This document shows, piece by piece, positions 1-6,964 of a DNA stretch of 23,315 nt. The notes below the pieces were generated by a model. It had not been told where the DNA came from and ran no database searches. It saw only the letters and a program-made list of their open reading frames with translations. The stretch comes from JAGMXM01 sp964458325 (GTDB taxonomy: Bacteria > Verrucomicrobiota > Verrucomicrobiia > Limisphaerales > UBA1319). The translations under genes and the position numbers were made by a program. Positions within the stretch are counted from its first letter, which is position 1. Each line of letters begins with the position of its first letter. The DNA lies in assembly GCA_964458325.1 (NCBI GenBank), contig CAYWIM010000081.1, forward strand, positions 1 through 23,315. The letters run 5' to 3'.

Positions 1-93
1 CGCTCACAGACCGCACGGGTATGCTCGCTCGTCGCGCCTTGCCAGCCCGCCCAATTCCCTCCAGCAAAATCGGAATTCATTTTTGCGCAGACC
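1..93. other. Window edge, no gene seen
   Basis: These 93 bases lie downstream of the minus-strand purF-like gene. I see no convincing coding frame, hairpin with a T-run or RNA gene. A neighbouring gene may begin outside the window. Confidence 0.5.
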
Positions 94-1491
94 CTAAGCC
101 TGGCCGTTCCAGCAGAACGTGCAGGCCTGGCCTGCGGGCAGGCCGATAGCGTCGAGGAGGTCGTCCAGACGCTGGTATTGAAGGGATGTGAGGCCGAGGT
201 CGCGGCCGATCTGGCCGCACATCTCCTGGTAAGGCGTGCCGGTCGGATCGACGTATTGATGGAGGTCGGCACGGTCTCCTGCGATCTGCTGGATGGCTCG
301 CCGCGCCGCCAGATCCAGCTCCGTGCGCGACCGTGAGAAATTCAGGTAGGGGCACCCGAACATCAGCGGCGGGCAGGCCGGACGCATATGCACCTGGCGC
401 GCGCCGGCTCGGAACAGACGCTGGATGGTATCCTTGAGCTGGGTGCCGCGCACGATGGAATCCTCGCAAAAAAGGAGACGCTGGCCATCGATGATCTCGC
501 GCACGGGGATGAGCTTCATGCGCGCGACCAGGTCCCGGGTTTTTTGGTTTTGAGGCATGAAGCTGCGGGGCCAGGTGGGGGTGTATTTCACGAAGGGGCG
601 GCGGTAAGGCAGGCCGGCCTCGCTGGCGTATCCCAGCGCATGGCCAACGCCCGAATCCGGGATGCCGCAAACGACGTCGACCGATGTCGAATCGCGCCGG
701 GCCAGGCGCCGGCCGCAGGCATACCGCACACACTCGACGTTTCGGCCTTCGTAGGTCGAAGCAGGGTAGCCGTAATAGACCCACAGGAAGCTACACATCT
801 TCATCTCCGGCAACGGCGGCTTCAGGGTGGTAAACCCTTCGGGCGTCACCAGGACAACCTCGCCCGGACCCAGATCGCGCACGAGCTCGTAATCGAGGTT
901 GGGCAGCGCACACGACTCGAACGTCACGGCGCAGCTTCCTTCTTTTTGGGCCAGGATGACCGGCGTGCGCCCCAGGCGGTCACGGGCGGCATAGATGCCT
1001 TCGTCGGTCAGGAGCAGAAGCGAGCAGGAGCCCTCGATCTCTTCCTGGGCATGGCGGATGCCGTCGGCGAAGGTCTCCTCCTGGTTGATCAGCGCCGCCA
1101 CGATCTCGGTCGGATTGATCTCGCCATGGCTCATTTCGGCGAAATGGACGCCGCGGCGCCGGAACATCTTTTCCGCCAGCGCGGCCGTGTTGCGCACAGC
1201 TCCCACGGTCACGATGGCGAAGAGGCCGAGGCGGCCCCGGATCAGGAGGGGCTGGTCCTCGAAATCGCTGATGACACCCACGCCGACCGAGCCCGACATC
1301 TGGCCGATGTCGTCGGCGAACTTGCTGCGGAACTGGGCGTTGCGGATGTCATGGATGACGCGGGCGATGCCTTCGGCGTTGCGGACGGCCAGGCCGCCCC
1401 GCTGGGTCCCCAGATGCGAGTGGTAATCGGTCCCGTAGAATAGGTCGTCGACACAATCCGTCTTCGAAGCAACGCCAAAGAATCCACCCAT
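94..1491 (-). CDS. PurF-family amidophosphoribosyltransferase-like protein, glutaminase site lost
   Basis: 465 residues, about the length of true PurF, which makes phosphoribosylamine from PRPP and glutamine in purine synthesis. The C-terminal phosphoribosyltransferase half is well kept: G-I-P-D-S-G near 276-281 and the PRPP loop E-D-S-I-V-R-G-T at 343-350. Cysteines 233, 380, 457 and 460 match the four 4Fe-4S ligands of the Bacillus-type enzyme. The N-terminal Ntn-hydrolase half is altered. The protein begins M-G-G-F-F-G where PurF has C-G at the mature N-terminus, so the nucleophilic cysteine is glycine. The G-H-x-R-Y-x-T and H-N-G segments of the glutamine pocket are unrecognisable around 69-101. 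An in-frame TGA four codons upstream fixes the ATG; GGAGGAGG lies too far upstream (about 28 bases) to act as a normal ribosome site. It may use free ammonia, or be a PurF paralogue with another role. From memory, similar M-G-G proteins occur in Bacteroidota and relatives; I could not check this. Confidence 0.85.
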   Translation of the reverse strand: MGGFFGVASKTDCVDDLFYGTDYHSHLGTQRGGLAVRNAEGIARVIHDIRNAQFRSKFADDIGQMSGSVGVGVISDFEDQPLLIRGRLGLFAIVTVGAVRNTAALAEKMFRRRGVHFAEMSHGEINPTEIVAALINQEETFADGIRHAQEEIEGSCSLLLLTDEGIYAARDRLGRTPVILAQKEGSCAVTFESCALPNLDYELVRDLGPGEVVLVTPEGFTTLKPPLPEMKMCSFLWVYYGYPASTYEGRNVECVRYACGRRLARRDSTSVDVVCGIPDSGVGHALGYASEAGLPYRRPFVKYTPTWPRSFMPQNQKTRDLVARMKLIPVREIIDGQRLLFCEDSIVRGTQLKDTIQRLFRAGARQVHMRPACPPLMFGCPYLNFSRSRTELDLAARRAIQQIAGDRADLHQYVDPTGTPYQEMCGQIGRDLGLTSLQYQRLDDLLDAIGLPAGQACTFCWNGQA

Positions 1492-1586
1492 AATGTGCCG
1501 TCAGGATTACCGGGAATTCCTCCTCCCGCAAGCCAATTGAACCCTCCCCCGATCGCATTGCGGTCCGGCTTTTTATCCGGAAGCGC

Positions 1587-1615
1587 TTGATCCGGGATGA
1601 GAGACCGGGGATAAG
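1587..1615 (+). promoter_or_regulatory. Predicted sigma70-type promoter for the rlmI-like gene
   Basis: TTGATC at 1587-1592, a 17-base spacer, then GATAAG at 1610-1615. Each box matches 4 of 6 consensus bases. It lies in the 184-base divergent gap between the purF-like gene and the methyltransferase and would give a leader of about 55 bases. I found no equally good promoter for the minus-strand gene in the same gap. Confidence 0.45.
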
Positions 1616-1675
1616 TGAGGAGGCGGCTGGCGGCGGACGCGGACGGCGCGGAGCCGTTCCGGCAGTGCCGAGGCC

Positions 1676-2944
1676 ATGGAAATCATGAAATCCGATTCGT
1701 TAGCGACGGTCATCCTGCGTCCGGGGGAAGCTGACCGGGTGTTGGCGGGGCATCCCTGGGTCTATCAGGGCGCGATCCTGCGAACGACGCGTCCTCCGGC
1801 GGATGGCGAGGCGGTTCAGGTCAAGGATCACCGGCATCGTCTGCTGGGGATCGGCTTCTTCAACGCGCGCTCGAAAATCCAGGTTCGGATGCTTGCGGTT
1901 GGCCGACGGGAGATCGACGGCGCGTTTTTCCGGGAGAGGATCGCCGCCGCGCTGGATTACCGGCGGCGTTATCTCCCGGAGGCGAGCTCGTTTCGGGTCG
2001 TGAATGCGGAGGGGGATTTTCTGAGCGGCCTGATCGTCGACAAGTACGAGGAGGTGCTGGTCCTGCAGGTGTCGTCGTTGGGAATGAGCCAGCGGCGCGG
2101 CATGATCGGCGATGTTCTGCGGGCTCTTTTGAAGCCCCGGACGGTCATCGAGCGGCACGATCCGGGGGCGCAGCGGTTCGAAGGGATGACCGAGAGCCCG
2201 CCGAGCGATACCTCGGCCGAGCCGCCCCCGGCGGAGGGCGGCCCGGCGGAACCGGACGCCGGGATGGGCGAGCCGATCGAGGTGAAGCTCAACGGATTGC
2301 GGTTCGAGTTCCATCCGGGCCTGGGGCACAAGACCGGCCTCTACCTCGACCAGCAGGAGAACTATCGGCGGGTGGCTGAGCTGGCCAAGGACGCGACCGT
2401 GCTGGACTGCTTCAGCTATGAGGGCGGGTTCGCCTTGCACGCGGCGCGAGCCGGGGCTCGCGAGGTTCGAGGGCTGGATCAGAGCGCCGAGGCCATCGCG
2501 GCGGCGGATCGCAACGCGCGGCGCAACGGGCTCGCGGATCAATGCCAGTTCGAGGCGGCGAATGTGTTTGACTGGCTCAAGTCCCAAACCCGGACAGGAC
2601 CGCACGAGAAGCTCGTTCCGCGGCTGGACCTGGTGGTCTTGGATCCGCCCTCGTTCACTCGGAACCGGGCTTCGGTGCCGGATGCGCTGCGAGGGTATAA
2701 AGAGATCCATTTGCGGGCGATGAAGCTGCTCAAACCCGGGGGGCGTTTGGCGACATTTTGTTGCTCCCATCATGTGGATGCGCGGATGTTCCAGCAGGTG
2801 ATCCTCGAGGCGGCGTTCGATGCCCGCCGGTGGCTTCGGCGAATCGCGGTATACGCGCAGTCGCCGGATCACCCCGTGCTGCCAGCGGTGCCGGAGACGG
2901 AATATCTCAAGGGATTCGCCTTCGAAGTCCTGCAGCCAGGCTGA
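1676..2944 (+). CDS. rlmI: RlmI-like 23S rRNA (cytosine-C5) methyltransferase
   Basis: 422 residues. An N-terminal PUA-like domain (about 10-75, with G-H-P-W-V-Y at 25-30) is followed by a Rossmann methyltransferase domain, the RlmI/RlmK-type layout. Visible motifs are G-H-K-T-G-L-Y-L-D-Q at 217-226, the SAM-binding strand V-L-D-C-F-S-Y-E-G-G at 242-251, the D-P-P-S-F motif at 323-327 and a cysteine pair (362-363) before S-H-H-V, where the family carries its catalytic cysteine. RlmI methylates C1962 of 23S rRNA; the same substrate here is inferred. Residues about 172-200 form a proline-, glutamate- and glycine-rich insert that looks unstructured. ATG 1676 has GAGG only 2 bases upstream, whereas in-frame ATG 1685 sits 11 bases from it, so the protein may start three codons later. 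It stands alone, divergent from the purF-like gene. Confidence 0.88.
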   Translation: MEIMKSDSLATVILRPGEADRVLAGHPWVYQGAILRTTRPPADGEAVQVKDHRHRLLGIGFFNARSKIQVRMLAVGRREIDGAFFRERIAAALDYRRRYLPEASSFRVVNAEGDFLSGLIVDKYEEVLVLQVSSLGMSQRRGMIGDVLRALLKPRTVIERHDPGAQRFEGMTESPPSDTSAEPPPAEGGPAEPDAGMGEPIEVKLNGLRFEFHPGLGHKTGLYLDQQENYRRVAELAKDATVLDCFSYEGGFALHAARAGAREVRGLDQSAEAIAAADRNARRNGLADQCQFEAANVFDWLKSQTRTGPHEKLVPRLDLVVLDPPSFTRNRASVPDALRGYKEIHLRAMKLLKPGGRLATFCCSHHVDARMFQQVILEAAFDARRWLRRIAVYAQSPDHPVLPAVPETEYLKGFAFEVLQPG

Positions 2945-2950
2945 GGGGCG

Positions 2951-2994
2951 CGCGCGGCCCGCGCGATTCCGCCGGCCCGCTCCCCTGAGCCGGC
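2951..2994 (+). terminator. Two GC-rich hairpins after the methyltransferase gene
   Basis: CGCGCG at 2951-2956 pairs with 2960-2965 across a 3-base loop. GCCGGC at 2971-2976 pairs with 2989-2994 across 12 bases. They begin 7 bases after the stop codon. No T-run follows, so this is only a possible terminator or RNA-stabilising structure. The rest of the 132-base gap holds the nudix promoter. Confidence 0.35.
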
Positions 2995-3040
2995 GCGGGG
3001 GGCTCATCCCCCACGCATCACGCTTGGCATAAAAAATGGT

Positions 3041-3068
3041 TTGAAATCGTGGCGGTTCATGGTTAGAT
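3041..3068 (+). promoter_or_regulatory. Predicted leaderless promoter of the nudix gene
   Basis: TTGAAA at 3041-3046 (5 of 6 to TTGACA), a 16-base spacer and TTAGAT at 3063-3068. Exactly 8 bases separate the -10 box from ATG 3077, so transcription would start at or next to the start codon. No Shine-Dalgarno sequence is visible, which fits a leaderless mRNA. The stretch is clearly AT-richer than its surroundings. Confidence 0.5.
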
Positions 3069-3076
3069 GAATTAAC

Positions 3077-3577
3077 ATGCCGCAGAAGGTCAGCGCGGGG
3101 CTGCTGATGTATCGGATTTGCCAGGGCCGGCTCGAGGTGTTTCTGGCGCATCCGGGCGGGCCCTACTTTCGGCATCGGAATTCGGACACGTGGAGCATTC
3201 CGAAGGGGGAGGTGGAGCCGGAGGAGAGCCTGATCGAGGCGGCGGTTCGCGAGTTTCAGGAGGAGGTGGGGATCGTGCCGCAGGGCCCGTTCATCCCGCT
3301 GAACTGGATCCGTCAAAAGGGGGGCAAGATCGTTCATGCATGGGCGTTTGCGGGGGACTGGGATGGCTCCAAGCCGTTGAAGAGCGCGCCCTTTCTGCTC
3401 GAGGTCCCGCCGGGCTCGGGCCGGTATCGGAGCTACCCGGAGATGGATCGAGCTTCCTTTTTCACCGTGCCCCGGGCGAAGCTGCTGCTGAAGTTCGCGC
3501 AGCACCCGTTTCTCGACCGCCTCGAGGCGCACCTGCGCGAGACCGGCGCGCTCGGCGCCGGTGCGGCGTCCGCGTAA
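3077..3577 (+). CDS. Nudix hydrolase (COG4119-like)
   Basis: 166 residues. Residues 44-66 form a perfect Nudix box, G-x5-E-x7-R-E-x2-E-E-x-G-I, which binds Mg and cleaves nucleoside diphosphate-linked substrates. The opening S-A-G-L-L-M-Y, then H-P-G-G-P, W-S-I-P-K-G-E, R-Q-K-G-G-K-I-V-H-A-W-A, P-P-G-S-G and P-E-M-D-R-A follow the pattern I remember for COG4119, predicted NTP pyrophosphohydrolases of unknown substrate. It is probably cytoplasmic, since no signal peptide or membrane segment is visible. It ends 54 bases before hisF but seems to have its own promoter and hisF another, so I read it as a separate unit. The substrate cannot be told from sequence. Confidence 0.9.
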   Translation: MPQKVSAGLLMYRICQGRLEVFLAHPGGPYFRHRNSDTWSIPKGEVEPEESLIEAAVREFQEEVGIVPQGPFIPLNWIRQKGGKIVHAWAFAGDWDGSKPLKSAPFLLEVPPGSGRYRSYPEMDRASFFTVPRAKLLLKFAQHPFLDRLEAHLRETGALGAGAASA

Positions 3578-3595
3578 CGCCCCTCCGATTCCCGC

Positions 3596-3623
3596 TTGGG
3601 TTCTGGCGAGGTTCTGTCATAAT
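3596..3623 (+). promoter_or_regulatory. Predicted leaderless promoter of hisF
   Basis: TTGGGT at 3596-3601, a 16-base spacer and CATAAT at 3618-3623 (5 of 6 to TATAAT). Again exactly 8 bases lie between the -10 box and ATG 3632, and no Shine-Dalgarno is visible. It would drive the hisF-to-uma2 run. Confidence 0.5.
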
Positions 3624-3631
3624 GGGCCTCG

Positions 3632-4426
3632 ATGAAGGGCGGATTGGCTAAGCGGATCATACCATGCCTCGATGTGCACGATGGGCACGTGACGCGCGGG
3701 GTCCGTTTTGGCAAGGCGGAAGCCGGCGAGCTGCGGGACGTGGGAGATCCGGTGGCGTTGGCGCTCCGCTACAACCTGGAGGGGGCCGACGAGCTGGTTT
3801 TTTACGACATCACCGCCAGCGCTCACGGCCGGGAGACCATGATCGACACGATCGAGCGGGTGGCGGACCAATGTTTCATGCCGCTGACCGCGGGGGGCGG
3901 GTTGAGGTCGGTCGATGACATGCGCCGAATGCTGACGGCCGGGGCGGACAAGATCAGCATCAATTCGTCCGCGCTGGCCCAGCCTGACCTGATCCGCGCG
4001 GGGGCCGAGAAGTTCGGGAGCCAATGCATCGTCGTGTCGATCGACGCCCGGCGGGCCGGGGCCGGTCGCTGGGAGGTGTTTTCGCATGGGGGACGACGGC
4101 CTGCGGGCCGGGAGGCGATTGCGTGGGCCGAGGAAGCGGTCGAGCGGGGTGCGGGCGAGATCGTGCTCAACAGCATCGATGCCGATGGCACCCAGGGCGG
4201 GTACGATGTCGAGCTGACGCGCCGGGTGAGCGATGCGGTGGCCGTGCCGGTGGTCGCCAGCGGCGGGGCCGGGTCCCTCGATCATATGGCGGCGGTGCTG
4301 CGCGATGGGCGGGCGGATGCGGTCCTGGCCGCCAGCATCTTCCATCTCGGCCGATATTCGGTGCAGGACGTGAAAATGTTTTTAGCCCGGCACGAGGTTC
4401 CGGTGCGTCTTTATGAGCCTTCTTGA
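3632..4426 (+). CDS. hisF: Imidazole glycerol phosphate synthase cyclase subunit HisF
   Basis: 264 residues, a (beta/alpha)8 barrel. HisF works with the glutaminase HisH to turn PRFAR and ammonia into imidazole glycerol phosphate and AICAR, linking histidine to purine synthesis. The two catalytic aspartates are visible: D14 in P-C-L-D-V and D138 in V-S-I-D-A, matching D11 and D130 of Thermotoga HisF. The gate arginine (K-R-I-I-P) is kept. Phosphate-binding glycines lie in T-A-G-G-G-L (86-91) and A-S-G-G-A-G (209-214). One departure is T-R-G-V-R-F at 21-26, where most HisF have V-K-G-x-x-F, so the usual active-site-edge lysine (K19 in Thermotoga) is arginine. hisI starts inside its 3' end, with a 14-base overlap. 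No hisH is in the window. Confidence 0.95.
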   Translation: MKGGLAKRIIPCLDVHDGHVTRGVRFGKAEAGELRDVGDPVALALRYNLEGADELVFYDITASAHGRETMIDTIERVADQCFMPLTAGGGLRSVDDMRRMLTAGADKISINSSALAQPDLIRAGAEKFGSQCIVVSIDARRAGAGRWEVFSHGGRRPAGREAIAWAEEAVERGAGEIVLNSIDADGTQGGYDVELTRRVSDAVAVPVVASGGAGSLDHMAAVLRDGRADAVLAASIFHLGRYSVQDVKMFLARHEVPVRLYEPS

Positions 4427-4802
4427 TCAGGTCAAATTCAACTCGGACGGGCTGGTGCCAGCCATCGTTCAAGATCAGGGCGATGGCCGGGTGCTGATGA
4501 TGGCCTACATGAACCGGGAATCGCTCGAGCGGACGCTGGAGACAGGGCAGACGGTGTTCTGGAGCCGGTCGCGCCGCGCGCTCTGGCGGAAGGGGGAGAC
4601 CAGCGGGCACACGCAGAAGGTCCGGGACATCGCAGTCGACTGCGACGGGGACACGCTTCTGATCCAGGTCGAGCAGGTCGGGCCCGCCTGCCACACCGGC
4701 CATCGATCCTGCTTCTACCGGTCCGGCGGAGCCGATGGCCGGCAGGTGACGGCCACCGAGGATATCCTCGAGGATCCGCCATCCGTTCGAGGCCGCAGTT
4801 GA
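4413..4802 (+). CDS. hisI: Phosphoribosyl-AMP cyclohydrolase HisI
   Basis: 129 residues, single-domain form without the HisE pyrophosphohydrolase fusion. It opens the purine ring of PR-AMP in the third histidine step. The signature is complete: W-S-R-S-R at 50-54, L-W-x-K-G-E-T-S-G-H at 57-66, the metal-site aspartates 76, 78 and 80 around C77, then A-C-H-T-G at 92-96 and S-C-F-Y at 99-102. C77, C93 and C100 are the expected zinc cysteines. The start lies inside hisF (14-base overlap) and the TGA stop overlaps the next ATG by one base, so the three genes are very likely translationally coupled. Confidence 0.95.
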   Translation: MSLLDQVKFNSDGLVPAIVQDQGDGRVLMMAYMNRESLERTLETGQTVFWSRSRRALWRKGETSGHTQKVRDIAVDCDGDTLLIQVEQVGPACHTGHRSCFYRSGGADGRQVTATEDILEDPPSVRGRS

Positions 4803-5404
4803 TGAATGGACTCGAGACAGCGAGTTGGGCCGAGTATGGGATCTATGCCGCGCTGCTGGTGTTCGCCCGGGGGATGGATTTTCTGAGCACGTGGATCGCC
4901 TCGCCCCGCCTCGAGCTGGAAGCCAATCCGATCGCGCGGCGGATGGGGTGGAAATGGGGTGCGGTTGTGAACCTGGTGTTATGTTCGGCGGCGGCCTTCT
5001 GGCCGCTGCCCGCGATCATCATCGCGACGACGAGCCTGCTGGTGGCGTCCCGCAACCTCCAGTCCGCCTGGCTGATGCGAACGCTCGGGGAAGCGGGCTA
5101 TCGATGCCAGATGCGGGAGCATCTGATGCGGGTATCGGCGGGGCTGTTCATTTTTTGTCTCCTGGGCCAGACGATCCTGGTGGCGGCGGTCGGTGTGGGC
5201 CTGGTGTGGTTCAGCGGCTGGTTCCTGGTGCCGTTTGCGGTGGGGGTGGGGATGATCGGCTATGCGCTGGCGGTGACGATCTACACCTCGCTGGCATTTT
5301 GGCGGCTCCGGCGGCCTGCCCCGGCCTTCCCCGCGGTCTCCCATGGATCCGCCGATCCAGGCGCATCTCCCGATATTCCCCATGAACACACCGACGCGCG
5401 ATGA
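4802..5404 (+). CDS. Small multi-pass membrane protein, function unknown
   Basis: 200 residues from ATG 4802, whose A is the last base of the hisI stop (TGATG). A TTG one codon earlier is also possible. I see about four to five hydrophobic segments: residues about 12-34, 52-81, then 110-135 and 138-167, followed by a short hydrophilic, proline-rich tail. The first segment carries R-G-M-D-F-L-S-T-W and the following loop E-L-E-A-N-P-I-A-R-R. This D-x-x-x-T then E-x-N-P arrangement resembles small uncharacterised membrane families of the DUF5658 type, a resemblance judged by eye. It is locked between hisI (1-base overlap) and trpE (23-base overlap), so it is made along with amino-acid biosynthesis enzymes. 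A transport or sensing role would be a guess. Confidence 0.75.
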   Translation: MNGLETASWAEYGIYAALLVFARGMDFLSTWIASPRLELEANPIARRMGWKWGAVVNLVLCSAAAFWPLPAIIIATTSLLVASRNLQSAWLMRTLGEAGYRCQMREHLMRVSAGLFIFCLLGQTILVAAVGVGLVWFSGWFLVPFAVGVGMIGYALAVTIYTSLAFWRLRRPAPAFPAVSHGSADPGASPDIPHEHTDAR

Positions 5405-6941
5405 ATTTGTGCGGCTGGCGAAACCGGGCCAGCTGATCCCGGTCTGGCGCCGCCTGCTGGCCGACTTCGAGACCCCCCTCTCCGCCTATCAGAAGGTGCG
5501 CGGGCAGGGGGAATCCTTTCTGTTCGAGTCCGTGGAAGGCGGGGAGCATCTGGGGCGCTATTCGTTTGTGGGCGCGCGGCCGCGGCTGGTGATTCGGCAG
5601 ATGGGATCGCGGGTCGAGGTGCTCGAGTCGGGGCGAATTCGGGAGGAGCACCGTGTGGCCTTGCCGGGTGCGGCCGCGGGGAAGGGAGAGGTGCGGGATG
5701 GGCTCGAGGTGGTCGAGAGGGTGATGCGGCGATTTCAGCCGGTGATCCGGCCGGGAATGCCCCGGTTCACGGGGGGGGCGGTGGGCTACATCGGGTATGA
5801 GTTCATCCATGACCTCGAGCCGGTGGTGCGCCGCCCGGAGCGCGACGATCTGAGGGCGCCAGTGATGTGCTTCCTGATCGCCGATCGGCTGCTGGTATTC
5901 GACCGGGTGGCGCAGACCATCACCCTGCTGGTCAACGCACTGGTCGAGGAAGGAAGGCCGGCGGAGAGCGCATATGAGGAGGCGGCGGCAGAGATCGAGC
6001 GGATGCTCGAGCAGTTGCAGCAGCCGCTGGCGCACACCCAGGTGAGCCTGCCGGCGCAGGTGGCGCCTCTGGCGTTCGAGTCCAACGTCTCCCGGGAACG
6101 GTTCCTGGCCAACGTCGATCGATCCAAGGCGTTCATCACGGGCGGGGATATCATCCAGGTCGTCGGGTCCCAGCGTTTCGCGGCGGATGTGCGGGCCACG
6201 CCGCTCGAGGTCTACCGCGCGGCGCGCACGATCAACCCGTCGCCCTACATGTTTCTGCTCGAGCTGGGGGATCTGGCGCTGGTGGGTGCATCGCCGGAGA
6301 TCCATGTGCGGTGCGAAGAGAGGCAGGTCGAGATCCGGCCCATTGCGGGCACGCGGGCCCGGGGCAGGACGGAGGAGGAGGATCAGGCCAACGAGCGCGA
6401 GCTCCTGGCCGATCCCAAGGAGCGAGCCGAGCATGTCATGCTGGTGGATCTGGCCCGAAACGATCTGGGCCGGGTCTGCGATTACGGCACGGTTCGGGTC
6501 CATGACCTGATGGTCATCGAGCGCTACAGCCATGTGATGCATATCGTGTCGCAGGTGCAGGGCCGGCTGGCGGCCGATCGCACCCTGTATGACCTGATGC
6601 GCGCGACGTTCCCCGCGGGGACGCTGACCGGCGCCCCCAAGATCCGCGCCATGCAGATCATCGCCGACCTCGAGGAGTCGCAGCGCGGTCCCTACGGCGG
6701 TTGCGTGGGCTATTTTTCGTTCAACGGGAACCTCGATTGCTGCATTACGATCCGGACCGCGGTATTGAAGGATGGGCGGGCCTATGTCCAGGCAGGCGGC
6801 GGCTGGGTGAACGATTCCGTGCCCGAGGCGGAGTACCAGGAGACGATGAACAAGGCGCGGGCGATGATGAACGCGGTGGCCCTGGCCGAGCATTTTCACC
6901 GGGCGGATCCGGCGGCGGGCCCGGGAGACGGCCCGTCTTGA
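5382..6941 (+). CDS. trpE: Anthranilate synthase component I TrpE
   Basis: 519 residues from ATG 5382. An in-frame ATG at 5343 would add 13 residues, but the family normally opens M-N-T-P-x-R-x-E-F-x-x-L-A, which fits 5382. With the TrpG glutaminase it converts chorismate to anthranilate. The tryptophan feedback segment is present as F-L-F-E-S-V-E-G-G-E (46-55). The chorismate-binding half carries N-P-S-P-Y, P-I-A-G-T-R-x-R-G, L-A-D-P-K-E-R-A-E-H, L-V-D-L-A-R-N-D-L-G and P-A-G-T-L-T-G-A-P-K-I-R-A-M. All are typical, so the enzyme should be active and feedback-inhibited. The start lies inside the preceding membrane-protein gene. No trpG is in the window. An 8-G run at 5771-5778 is a potential slippage site. 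Confidence 0.95.
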   Translation: MNTPTRDEFVRLAKPGQLIPVWRRLLADFETPLSAYQKVRGQGESFLFESVEGGEHLGRYSFVGARPRLVIRQMGSRVEVLESGRIREEHRVALPGAAAGKGEVRDGLEVVERVMRRFQPVIRPGMPRFTGGAVGYIGYEFIHDLEPVVRRPERDDLRAPVMCFLIADRLLVFDRVAQTITLLVNALVEEGRPAESAYEEAAAEIERMLEQLQQPLAHTQVSLPAQVAPLAFESNVSRERFLANVDRSKAFITGGDIIQVVGSQRFAADVRATPLEVYRAARTINPSPYMFLLELGDLALVGASPEIHVRCEERQVEIRPIAGTRARGRTEEEDQANERELLADPKERAEHVMLVDLARNDLGRVCDYGTVRVHDLMVIERYSHVMHIVSQVQGRLAADRTLYDLMRATFPAGTLTGAPKIRAMQIIADLEESQRGPYGGCVGYFSFNGNLDCCITIRTAVLKDGRAYVQAGGGWVNDSVPEAEYQETMNKARAMMNAVALAEHFHRADPAAGPGDGPS

Positions 6942-6949
6942 ATGGCGCC

Positions 6950-6955
6950 GGAAGG
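6950..6955 (+). promoter_or_regulatory. Ribosome binding site fixing the uvrA-like start
   Basis: GGAAGG with 9 bases to ATG 6965. This selects 6965 over the out-of-frame ATG 6958 and over any start inside trpE. Confidence 0.6.
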
Positions 6956-6964
6956 TCATGGACG

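Noticed and set aside
1700..3532. Open frame of 610 codons on the minus strand across the methyltransferase and nudix genes
   Set aside because: It spans two real genes and their intergenic hairpins, has no domain, and its composition is that of a shadow frame.
3632..4802. A complete histidine operon
   Set aside because: Only hisF and hisI are present; hisA, hisH, hisB and others are absent from the window.
5211..6959. Open frame of 582 codons opposite trpE
   Set aside because: Arg/His/Pro-rich shadow of trpE with no motif or ribosome site.
6701..6964. Possible N-terminal extension of the uvrA-like protein into trpE
   Set aside because: The extra 88 residues are low-complexity, lie inside trpE and match no UvrA. 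GGAAGG places the start at 6965.
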